Assembly (NCBI RefSeq): GCF_040545805.1
Contig: NZ_JBEPMO010000006.1
Location: 86,255 to 150,254, forward strand
DNA: 64,000 nt
Reading direction: 5' to 3'
DNA from: Moheibacter stercoris
GTDB lineage: Bacteria > Bacteroidota > Bacteroidia > Flavobacteriales > Weeksellaceae
Shown in pieces: positions 1-6,946 of the stretch (position 1 is its first letter; every line of letters starts with the position of its first letter). The position numbers and the translations under genes were made by a program. A model generated the notes under the pieces. The model made no database searches and was not told the origin of the DNA. It saw only the letters and a program-made list of their open reading frames with translations.

Positions 1-1
1 T

Positions 2-487
2 CCATTGAACGATTTTATCGAACGACCTTTATCGGTCAATGAAATTTTAAATTTCGGAGATTATTTTGACGAGGATTCTCTTTCCGCATCGAAAGGACTA
101 ACAAATATTCCTTTTTTAAATCGAGAGGGTTTTGCACGAAATGACGAATATTTTCAAGACCATAGATTATTGCCACAACTACAATTTCCTTTGTATAGCA
201 AAAACAGATTGTTGGCGGTTGAAATGAATTCGACTATTCCACATCCTTCTGATTTCGCCTATTCAGATGGTTCCATTTTATTTTTTGAGGACATTGACCG
301 AAATAATTTACACCTTATCAATGGTCTGTTTGGATTGTTTTGGGGAAAAGATGATTTTTTCATTGGACAATTCAAAGTAGAAGGAACGGAAATTACTTTG
401 CAACTGAATGAATGGAAATCGGTTTCGCTCAGTTTAAAATCACCGGAAAAATTTTGGACTTTATTGGGAAGTTTTCAAAAGGTTTAG
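2..487 (+). CDS. 3' part of an unrecognised protein, cut by the window edge
   Basis: The reading frame is open from the first bases and ends at TAG 485-487, so 162 codons are visible. A TTG at position 5 could be a start, but the frame stays open upstream of it and the true start probably lies outside the window. The protein is acidic and rich in aromatic residues, with no signal peptide, membrane segment or catalytic motif that I recognise. Alternating hydrophobic and charged stretches near the end suggest a beta-rich fold. Codon use matches the neighbouring genes. I cannot assign a function. Confidence 0.6.
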   Translation, partial: PLNDFIERPLSVNEILNFGDYFDEDSLSASKGLTNIPFLNREGFARNDEYFQDHRLLPQLQFPLYSKNRLLAVEMNSTIPHPSDFAYSDGSILFFEDIDRNNLHLINGLFGLFWGKDDFFIGQFKVEGTEITLQLNEWKSVSLSLKSPEKFWTLLGSFQKV

Positions 488-555
488 AGTGATAAACAAA
501 ATACGAAACGTTTCTATGGAACGATTGCTCTATTAAAAACAAAAAACAAGTTAAC

Positions 556-589
556 AACCTTTTCAAGGATTTGAAACCTTGACAAGGTT
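556..589. repeat. Imperfect inverted repeat after the first gene
   Basis: AACCTTTTCAAGG (556-568) faces CCTTGACAAGGTT (577-589) across an 8-nt loop, with one mismatch in 13 bp. It sits 69 bp after the stop of the first gene and could fold as a hairpin in its 3' UTR. There is no clear U-tract after it, so a simple intrinsic terminator is less likely than an intergenic repeat. Confidence 0.55.
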
Positions 590-610
590 TTCTTTTGATT
601 TCTAATCTCG

Positions 611-694
611 CGTGAGGGATTGTAGCAGAAATCCTTTTTCACGTTGACTGAGGTTCTCGAAGTCAAAAGGGAAAAAGATTGTCGCGGAAAGCCC
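611..694 (+). ncRNA. Candidate structured intergenic RNA or dispersed repeat
   Basis: Two 17-nt arms, GATTGTAGCAGAAATCC (618-634) and GATTGTCGCGGAAAGCC (677-693), match at 14 of 17 positions. Between them the strand can fold: AATCCTTTTTC (630-640) pairs with GAAAAAGATT (671-680) with one bulge, and inside that TTGACT (644-649) pairs with AGTCAA (661-666). The outer GGG (616-618) can face CCC (692-694). A long hairpin with symmetric internal loops is therefore likely. I recall similar 'GGGAT..AGCGGAAA' sequences in intergenic regions of Flavobacteriia, but the match to a named RNA family is not established here. Strand is chosen because the element follows a plus-strand gene. Confidence 0.5.
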
Positions 695-695
695 G

Positions 696-711
696 GTCCG
701 CTGCGGCGGAC
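696..711. repeat. GC-rich hairpin GTCCGC-TGCG-GCGGAC
   Basis: A perfect 6-bp stem, GTCCGC (696-701) with GCGGAC (706-711), closes a 4-nt loop directly after the structured element at 611-694. It is strikingly GC-rich against the AT-rich background. It may be the last stem of the same element. It lies 26 bp before the T-tract of the clpC terminator, so it is not part of that terminator. Confidence 0.5.
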
Positions 712-736
712 ACGCCCCAATAAAACTTCTTCACAT

Positions 737-769
737 AAAAAAAAACCGCTTCTCTTTCGAAAAGCGGTT
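737..769 (-). terminator. Rho-independent terminator of clpC
   Basis: AACCGCTT (744-751) pairs perfectly with AAGCGGTT (762-769). The A-run at 737-745 on the plus strand becomes a U-tract after the hairpin on the minus strand. It lies 22 bp downstream of the clpC stop codon. Confidence 0.85.
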
Positions 770-790
770 AGCTATACTATTTTAATCTTT

Positions 791-3322
791 TTAAGATTCT
801 TGTTCGGCTGATTTTCCAACTACGGAAATTTTCACTCCATCTTTGGCATCATTCAATTCTAGCAATAATTTATCACCTTCTTGAATTTCTGAATTGATGA
901 TTTCCTCTGCCATCGGATCTTCAATGTATTTTTGGATCGCACGTTTCAATGGACGCGCCCCATAATCTTTGTCGAATCCTTTCTCGGAGATGAAGTTTTT
1001 GGCTTCTTCGGTCAATTCTAAATGGTAACCAAGATCTGATAAACGCTTGTACAATTTCTCCAATTCGATATCAATGATGTTGTAGATATCTTCTTTTGAC
1101 AAGGCATTGAAAATAATTACATCATCGATACGGTTCAAGAATTCTGGCGCGAATGTTTTCTTCAAAGCATTCTCAATCGTTGATTTTGCACGTTCGTCAG
1201 CCGTATCTTTCTTCGCTGTTGTACCGAATCCTACTCCATCACCAAAATCTTTCAATTGTCGTGTTCCGATATTGGAAGTCAAAATGATAATGGTGTTTCG
1301 GAAATCAACTTTTCGTCCTAAACTATCGGTGATATGTCCATCATCTAAAATTTGCAATAGAATGTTGTACACATCTGGATGCGCTTTTTCGATTTCGTCT
1401 AATAAAATAACCGAATATGGCTTACGACGAACAGCTTCTGTCAATTGCCCACCTTCTTCGTATCCGACGTAACCCGGAGGCGCACCAATCAATCTTGAGA
1501 TGGCAAATTTCTCCATGTATTCGCTCATATCGATGCGAATCAAAGCATCTGGTGAGTCAAATAATTCGGTTGCTAAAACCTTTGCCAATTGAGTTTTTCC
1601 GACACCGGTTGTTCCTAAGAAAATGAAGGAACCAATCGGTCTTCCTGGATCTTTCAATCCTGCGCGATTTCTTTGGATGGCTTTTACCACTTTGGAAACG
1701 GCTTCGTCCTGACCAATTACTTTTCCTTTCATCAAATCACCCATTTGAGCTAATTTCTTCAACTCTTTTTCGGCAACTCTATGAACAGGAACACCACTCA
1801 TCATGGAAACTACTTCTGCAACATTTTCCTCTGAAACGGTTTCACGATTCTCTTTGGATTCTTGCATCCAGTCAGCTTGCGCTTTTTTCAATTGCGCTTC
1901 GATTTGCTTTTCATTGTCACGCAAACGAGCTGCTTCTTCGTATTTCTGACTTTTAACAACTTTGGATTTTTCCTCACGTACTTCTTCCAATTTCTTTTCT
2001 AAGTCTAAAATTTCTTGAGGAACTTTGATGTTCTTGATATGTACTCGAGAACCTGCTTCGTCCAAAGCGTCAATCGCTTTGTCTGGTAAGAATCGATCGG
2101 TAATATATCTTGTTGTTAAATTCACACAAGCTTGAATCGCTTCTTCTGTATAATTAACGTTGTGATGCGCTTCGTATTTGTCTTTGATTTGATGTAAAAT
2201 CTGAACTGTTTCTTCAGGCGAAGTCGGATCGACCATTACAGTTTGGAAACGACGCACCAAAGCGCCATCTTTTTCAATGTACTGACGGTATTCGTCCAAA
2301 GTTGTTGCACCTATACATTGCAGTTCACCCCTTGCCAAAGCCGGTTTGAACATATTGGAAGCATCCAAAGAACCTGTCGCTCCTCCTGCTCCAACGATGG
2401 TATGCAACTCATCGATAAAAAGGATGATGTCATCGTTTTTCTCCAATTCGTTCATGATGGCTTTCATACGCTCTTCAAACTGTCCACGGTATTTGGTTCC
2501 AGCAACTAAACTGGCCAAATCCAAGGTTACGACACGTTTGTTGTATAGAACACGTGAAACTTTGCGTTGAATAATTCGAAGTGCTAAACCTTCCGCAATC
2601 GCTGATTTTCCAACTCCTGGTTCACCAATTAACAAAGGATTGTTTTTCTTACGACGACTTAGAATTTGCGATACGCGTTCGATTTCCTTTTCGCGTCCAA
2701 CAACTGGATCCAATTTCCCTTCAATTGCAATTTGAGTTAAATCGCGCCCGAAGTTATCCAAAACAGGTGTTTTGGTTTTGGAATTGGAAGCTCTTGGCGT
2801 GGAACGTTCAAATTCACCACTTTGTCCACGATCATCTTCATCATCATAATTCGCATCGGCTTTTGGTGTTTCGTCAATTTCTTCATCCATGAATTGGAAA
2901 TTGAATTCACCTTTTACAATCGCATAATCCACCTCCATTTTTTTCAAAAGTTTGGTTACAGGATCATTCTCGTTGCGTAATATGCATAATAATAAATGGA
3001 CCGTATTGACAGTAGTGTTTTTAAACAATTTCGCTTCTAAAAAAGTTGTTTTTAGTGCGCGTTCAGCTTGTTTGGTAAGTTGTAGGTTTTGTTTGTTGTT
3101 CGAAAAACTTTCCTTCGGCGGAGCCAAAAGTTCGATTTTATCTCGTATTTCTTTCAAATTCACACTCAAACCTTCTAAAATAGAAACTGCTTTGCTATCA
3201 CCATCTCTCAAGATGCCCAACAACAAGTGCTCCGTTCCTATTTGATCATGTCCAAGACGCAATGCTTCCTCCTTACTGTAGGCGATTACATCTTTTACTT
3301 TTTGTGAAAAATTATCGTTCAT
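791..3322 (-). CDS. clpC: ATP-dependent Clp protease ATP-binding subunit ClpC
   Basis: Cytosolic AAA+ unfoldase that feeds substrates to the ClpP peptidase. The 843 residues hold a double Clp_N repeat (about 1-145), an acidic linker (about 147-165), a first AAA module with Walker A GEPGVGKS (233-240) and Walker B LFIDELHT, a UVR-type coiled-coil insert near residue 440 that separates ClpC from ClpB and ClpA, a second AAA module with Walker A GTTGVGKT and an IGAPPGYVG pore loop, and a D2-small domain. Length is normal for ClpC. A TATATTTG box lies 17 nt before the ATG and a terminator follows the stop, so it is probably monocistronic. No mcsA, mcsB or ctsR gene is adjacent, unlike in Firmicutes. 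Confidence 0.97.
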   Translation of the reverse strand: MNDNFSQKVKDVIAYSKEEALRLGHDQIGTEHLLLGILRDGDSKAVSILEGLSVNLKEIRDKIELLAPPKESFSNNKQNLQLTKQAERALKTTFLEAKLFKNTTVNTVHLLLCILRNENDPVTKLLKKMEVDYAIVKGEFNFQFMDEEIDETPKADANYDDEDDRGQSGEFERSTPRASNSKTKTPVLDNFGRDLTQIAIEGKLDPVVGREKEIERVSQILSRRKKNNPLLIGEPGVGKSAIAEGLALRIIQRKVSRVLYNKRVVTLDLASLVAGTKYRGQFEERMKAIMNELEKNDDIILFIDELHTIVGAGGATGSLDASNMFKPALARGELQCIGATTLDEYRQYIEKDGALVRRFQTVMVDPTSPEETVQILHQIKDKYEAHHNVNYTEEAIQACVNLTTRYITDRFLPDKAIDALDEAGSRVHIKNIKVPQEILDLEKKLEEVREEKSKVVKSQKYEEAARLRDNEKQIEAQLKKAQADWMQESKENRETVSEENVAEVVSMMSGVPVHRVAEKELKKLAQMGDLMKGKVIGQDEAVSKVVKAIQRNRAGLKDPGRPIGSFIFLGTTGVGKTQLAKVLATELFDSPDALIRIDMSEYMEKFAISRLIGAPPGYVGYEEGGQLTEAVRRKPYSVILLDEIEKAHPDVYNILLQILDDGHITDSLGRKVDFRNTIIILTSNIGTRQLKDFGDGVGFGTTAKKDTADERAKSTIENALKKTFAPEFLNRIDDVIIFNALSKEDIYNIIDIELEKLYKRLSDLGYHLELTEEAKNFISEKGFDKDYGARPLKRAIQKYIEDPMAEEIINSEIQEGDKLLLELNDAKDGVKISVVGKSAEQES

Positions 3323-3339
3323 TTTTTATCTCTTGTAAA

Positions 3340-3347
3340 CAAATATA
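3340..3347 (-). promoter_or_regulatory. -7 box TATATTTG of clpC
   Basis: The minus strand reads TATATTTG, matching the Bacteroidota TAnnTTTG consensus, 17 nt before the clpC ATG. No clear TTG -33 element is seen at the ideal spacing. Confidence 0.6.
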
Positions 3348-3432
3348 GTTACTTCTTTTTCTAAATCACATAAATAATGCCATAGTTATTAACCTTAAAT
3401 TGTTAATTATATTCTGCCAAATTAGGTTAAAA

Positions 3433-4086
3433 TCAAAATGAAATCGGACAAAATTTCAGTTCAATTTGATTATCCATTTGAATGATTTGGGTAATTGAGG
3501 TAGTTTGAACCGTTGGAAAACGATCATTGGGATGCATTTTCAAATCGTCATGTTTTTCCAAAATTATTTCTTTAGTTGGATTGGTCATATTCTGAAACTC
3601 CGTTAGATGTATTAATTTCTCTTCGGCATCGTACAAGGTTGAAGAAGATCGTACAATCAATTGTTCATCAGAATGATCTTCTAGATATTTGTTTTGACCA
3701 TCCCATACCAATATGTTTTTGGAAGACGAATGTCGATCGAGCATTACCATCGTAAATGGTTCTACATTTTCTAAATTGATTTGCTCGACAAATTCGTTAT
3801 CCGTACTATAATTTAAAAAATCCAAAGCAATCAATCCACGACTTCTTGCATACGGAGGCCGATGTTGGTGTTTTTCGTATTCGCCATTGAGAATGCATAC
3901 TACATAATCTTTAGCATAATACATCCAAGTTCCGTTGGAGACCAAATCTATTGGACCTGTAAACTCTTTTGTTCCAAATTTTCGGTTTTCAATTTTGTCT
4001 GATGTGGGTCGTAAATGGGATTCATCTCGATTTTGAGTTAGGATGAAATCACCGTTTTGTTTCGAAAAAATACTTAGGATACACAA
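3433..4086 (-). CDS. NRDE (TANGO2-like) family protein
   Basis: The 217 residues begin Met-Cys and contain the signature Asn-Arg-Asp-Glu (NRDE) near residues 18-21, which defines the NRDE/TANGO2 family. The start is TTG at 4084-4086. It is supported by the conserved Met-Cys N-terminus and by a perfect TACCTTTG box 16 nt upstream. Eukaryotic TANGO2 is linked to haem or lipid handling and Golgi organisation; the bacterial role is not settled, although an N-terminal-Cys amidohydrolase-like fold has been suggested. The gene is divergent from the DinB/ATP-grasp pair, with the two -7 boxes only 8 bp apart. Confidence 0.85.
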   Translation of the reverse strand: MCILSIFSKQNGDFILTQNRDESHLRPTSDKIENRKFGTKEFTGPIDLVSNGTWMYYAKDYVVCILNGEYEKHQHRPPYARSRGLIALDFLNYSTDNEFVEQINLENVEPFTMVMLDRHSSSKNILVWDGQNKYLEDHSDEQLIVRSSSTLYDAEEKLIHLTEFQNMTNPTKEIILEKHDDLKMHPNDRFPTVQTTSITQIIQMDNQIELKFCPISF

Positions 4087-4102
4087 AATATTCTATTTAT
4101 TG

Positions 4103-4110
4103 CAAAGGTA
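4103..4110 (-). promoter_or_regulatory. -7 box TACCTTTG of the NRDE gene
   Basis: A perfect TAnnTTTG on the minus strand, 16 nt before the TTG start. It lies back to back with the plus-strand box at 4119-4126. Confidence 0.7.
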
Positions 4111-4118
4111 TTAATTAA

Positions 4119-4126
4119 TACATTTG
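4119..4126 (+). promoter_or_regulatory. -7 box TACATTTG of the DinB/ATP-grasp pair
   Basis: A perfect TAnnTTTG match, 18 nt before the ATG at 4145. It supports that ATG over an in-frame TTG at 4124, which lies inside the box itself. Confidence 0.7.
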
Positions 4127-4144
4127 CTACTGTCGGTGAAAATT

Positions 4145-4636
4145 ATGAAAGAATCTTCCAATCTTTTACTAAAACAGCTTTCAATGCTTGTCATGCAATT
4201 GAATGATCATTCGTATTCAAAAGAATTACCTCTCTTAATGGACAATTCCATTGGAAAACATGTACGACATATTTTGGATTTGTATGATTGCCTTTTAGAA
4301 GCAGTTGCATCTAGTGTTTTGAATTACGATCAGCGTAAGCGAAATCCTCTTTTGGAAACTTCCTCTCAGATAGCTTTAATCAAAATCAAGGAAATACAAG
4401 CAGGAATAGATTGTTTAAAATTGGATAAAGAACTTATTTTACATCAATCAATAGGTTCTTCAAATGTTCAAATGAAAACGCAAACTCAACGTGAATTGCT
4501 TTATACAATTGACCATACGGTACATCATTTGGCCATCATCAGAATCGCTATACAACATCATTTCCCGGAGATTTCCATTCCAGAAAATTTCGGATTTGCA
4601 TTTTCAACTTTGAGATACCGTGAAAAACAAGCGTAA
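4145..4636 (+). CDS. DinB-like four-helix protein
   Basis: About 163 residues, mostly helical, with conserved histidines in IGKHVRHILDLYD near the N-terminus and TIDHTVHHLAIIR in the last third. This is the spacing of the DinB/YfiT superfamily, in which three histidines bind a divalent metal in a four-helix bundle. Members include DNA-damage-induced proteins and thiol transferases; the substrate here is unknown. ATG 4145 is preferred because the upstream TTG lies inside the -7 box. The 3' end overlaps the ATP-grasp gene by 17 bp, suggesting translational coupling. Confidence 0.75.
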   Translation: MKESSNLLLKQLSMLVMQLNDHSYSKELPLLMDNSIGKHVRHILDLYDCLLEAVASSVLNYDQRKRNPLLETSSQIALIKIKEIQAGIDCLKLDKELILHQSIGSSNVQMKTQTQRELLYTIDHTVHHLAIIRIAIQHHFPEISIPENFGFAFSTLRYREKQA

Positions 4637-5585
4637 TTTTTGGGAATATGAATATTGGCCATCTTGGGTATTCTATGGTCCATTTATTCTTTATTGGGTT
4701 TGGAGATATTTCCAATGTGGCGACATCACCTATTTCTGTCGGGCAAATCCGGGAATTCATTTTGGAGGTGTTTTGGATTATTCGAAATTTCAAATCATCC
4801 AACAAATTCCAGATGCATTTAAACCCAAAACAGAGTTTTTATTCAACAAATCCGAAAATTCAAAACTCTTTCCCTTTCCATTTGTGGCAAAACCCGATAT
4901 AGGAGAAAGAGGAATCCATGTAGAAATCATCCGAAATGAAACAGATTGGAAAAATTATCCGGTCAAAGAAAACATCATCATCCAAGAATTCATGGAGGAA
5001 CCCTACGAATTTGGTGTATTCTATGTTCACAATCCTGCTACTCAAGAATTTGATATTTTATCGATTACGGGAAAAGAATTTTTGATTTTTGAAGCAGATG
5101 GTCAACAAACTTTAAAAGATTTCTTATCGAATCACCCACGAGCGATTTCGCGTTTGGATTATTTCGAATCGAAATTTCAACAAGAATGGGAAATTATCCT
5201 TCCCAAAGGAACAAAAATTCTTTTGGAACCCATTGGAAATCATAATAGAGGAACGAAATTCTTGGATGCGACTCATTTAAAAACAACCCAATTAGTAAAT
5301 AAAATTCACGAAATCTCTCAACAAATTAAAGGTTTCTATTATGGTCGATTTGACATCAAAGCAAATTCCATTCAAGAATTGCAAGAAGGAAAATTCAGAA
5401 TTATCGAAATCAATGGTGCAAATTCTGAACCTACGCATATTTACGATCCGAAATACACGTTATGGCAAGCATACAAAGAAGCTGCCCGACATTTTGGCTG
5501 GCAATATAAAATTGCGCTAACACAACCAAAGAATCAAAATTCCAAAGAATATTTTAGAGCCGTTTGGAAACGAATTTTTCCTTAA
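4620..5585 (+). CDS. ATP-grasp domain protein with tryptophan-rich membrane-associated N-terminus
   Basis: 321 residues from a GTG start inside the end of the DinB gene. Residues about 10-32 are a Trp- and Tyr-rich hydrophobic stretch, probably a membrane anchor. The conserved ANPGIHFGG segment follows at about 42-50. The ATP-grasp core has a nucleotide-binding lysine in FVAKPDIGERG and a metal-binding EINGANSEP near the C-terminus, as in D-Ala-D-Ala ligases and carbamoyl-phosphate synthetases. The family is widespread in Bacteroidota, but I know of no proven reaction. A carboxylate-amine ligase acting at the membrane is the simplest reading. Confidence 0.75.
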   Translation: MKNKRNFWEYEYWPSWVFYGPFILYWVWRYFQCGDITYFCRANPGIHFGGVLDYSKFQIIQQIPDAFKPKTEFLFNKSENSKLFPFPFVAKPDIGERGIHVEIIRNETDWKNYPVKENIIIQEFMEEPYEFGVFYVHNPATQEFDILSITGKEFLIFEADGQQTLKDFLSNHPRAISRLDYFESKFQQEWEIILPKGTKILLEPIGNHNRGTKFLDATHLKTTQLVNKIHEISQQIKGFYYGRFDIKANSIQELQEGKFRIIEINGANSEPTHIYDPKYTLWQAYKEAARHFGWQYKIALTQPKNQNSKEYFRAVWKRIFP

Positions 5586-5661
5586 ATTGGAGTTTGTAAG
5601 AAATTTTGTCAGGGAAATTTTCGTGGAATAATTTGTGACAAGATTAACTCAAACAATTGGC

Positions 5662-6447
5662 ATGAAATATCCTTTTCCTAAAAATACATTATACGTTCCC
5701 CTCTTTTTGTTAGCAGCCATTTGGGGGACATTCTTATTGCAACATTTTGGCTTGGGAAGATTCAATTGTTATGGAATTGTTCCGCGCGAACCTTTAGGAT
5801 TAAGAGGAATTTTATTTGCTCCTTTGTTTCATTCAGGATGGAAACATATTCTTAGTAATAGTGTTCCATTGGCAGTTTTAAGCTTTTTTGCCGTGATGTT
5901 TTACAAACAAATGGCCTATTATGTCATTATTTTCGGATGGATTGGAAGTGGTCTACTGGTTTGGCTTTTTGGTAATTTATTACCTGGCGATTCGATTGGA
6001 TGCCATATTGGAGCAAGTGGTGTCGTCTATGTTTTGGCAGCTTATGTTTTTTTTAGTGGAATTTTGAGAAAGTCTCGCAATTTGGTGGCCATTTCTTTTA
6101 TTGTAGTATTTCTGTATGGGAGTATGATTTGGGGTGTTGTTCCAGAAGAATTTCTGCCAAAATTCATGAATGAAGAATCCAATCCCATTTCTTGGGAAAG
6201 TCATTTGGCAGGAGCAATTATGGGAATTTTATTTGCTTTTATCACTCGAAACTATGGCGAACAACAAAAGAAATATTCTTGGGAACTTACAGATACTCCT
6301 GATGTACGCGAACAAGAATTATGGGAACAATACAAAGCTTCATTACCTGAGGAAGAACGAATTTTACTAGAAAAAAAATATGGGGAAGAACCCAAACAAG
6401 ATTCAACCCCAAATTCAGATTTTTGGTATTATAATGATTCTAGGTAA
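5662..6447 (+). CDS. Rhomboid family intramembrane serine protease
   Basis: A multi-span membrane protein with the rhomboid Ser-His dyad, numbered from ATG 5662: GASG with Ser119, and His181 in ESHLAG. HSGWKHILSN carries the HxxxN oxyanion-hole residues His62 and Asn66. At least six membrane segments lie between residues 10 and 195. A soluble, highly charged tail of about 60 residues follows. It should cleave membrane-anchored substrates within the bilayer; the target is unknown. An in-frame GTG at 5635 is possible, but the ATG gives a more usual N-terminus. The last 19 bp overlap the convergent lipoprotein gene. Confidence 0.9.
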   Translation: MKYPFPKNTLYVPLFLLAAIWGTFLLQHFGLGRFNCYGIVPREPLGLRGILFAPLFHSGWKHILSNSVPLAVLSFFAVMFYKQMAYYVIIFGWIGSGLLVWLFGNLLPGDSIGCHIGASGVVYVLAAYVFFSGILRKSRNLVAISFIVVFLYGSMIWGVVPEEFLPKFMNEESNPISWESHLAGAIMGILFAFITRNYGEQQKKYSWELTDTPDVREQELWEQYKASLPEEERILLEKKYGEEPKQDSTPNSDFWYYNDSR

Positions 6448-6887
6448 TCATTTAAGATTTTTACCGATGCAGGTGGTTTTCCTTCATCATAGGTTTGACT
6501 GCTTATTTCGCTATCAGCAGTTTTAATAATTATAGTAGTAGCTCTTGCTCCATCATGAAACCTTTCTTGAGAAGGAGCTTCCATGTTTTGAAATTCTTCT
6601 ATATTCAAATTTTGAACAATGGCAACTAATTCATTCCAATCTTTTGAATCGAAAATGGTCTTTACTGAATCTCCCACTCCAGATCTATTGGACTGAGTTT
6701 TCATTCTTTCTTTGGAATTAATGACCAAATTTTCACTTCCGCTCATTCCTACTTTCTCCAATGATATTTCCATTAGTTCTATTGAGTTTTTTTGATTTTC
6801 AACAACATTTTTTGACATCTTGCAAGATGAAAAAGAAATGGTTACAATAAGTACCAACGCTAGATTGTATATAGAATCGATTTTCAT
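6429..6887 (-). CDS. Small lipoprotein of unknown function
   Basis: Starting at ATG 6887 the product has a signal sequence ending in a lipobox, VTISFSSC, so the mature protein begins at Cys. About 130 periplasmic residues follow, with one stretch resembling a DWNELVAIV helix and no known motif. The start is supported by a TAACTTTG box 23 nt upstream; an in-frame ATG at 6923 lies upstream of that box. It is convergent with the rhomboid gene, with a 19-bp overlap. Function unknown. Confidence 0.7.
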   Translation of the reverse strand: MKIDSIYNLALVLIVTISFSSCKMSKNVVENQKNSIELMEISLEKVGMSGSENLVINSKERMKTQSNRSGVGDSVKTIFDSKDWNELVAIVQNLNIEEFQNMEAPSQERFHDGARATTIIIKTADSEISSQTYDEGKPPASVKILNDYLESL

Positions 6888-6910
6888 ACGTATATTTTTT
6901 TTTATATTAG

Positions 6911-6918
6911 CAAAGTTA
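6911..6918 (-). promoter_or_regulatory. -7 box TAACTTTG of the lipoprotein gene
   Basis: The minus strand reads TAACTTTG, a full TAnnTTTG match, 23 nt before ATG 6887. It decides against the longer start at 6923. Confidence 0.6.
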
Positions 6919-6946
6919 AACAATCAAACAAATAATAAAGAAACAC

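Noticed and set aside
514..720. A 68-codon minus-strand reading frame between the first gene and clpC.
   Set aside because: It lies entirely in repeats and hairpins (556-589, 611-694, 696-711), has no promoter box and its composition does not look like the neighbouring proteins.
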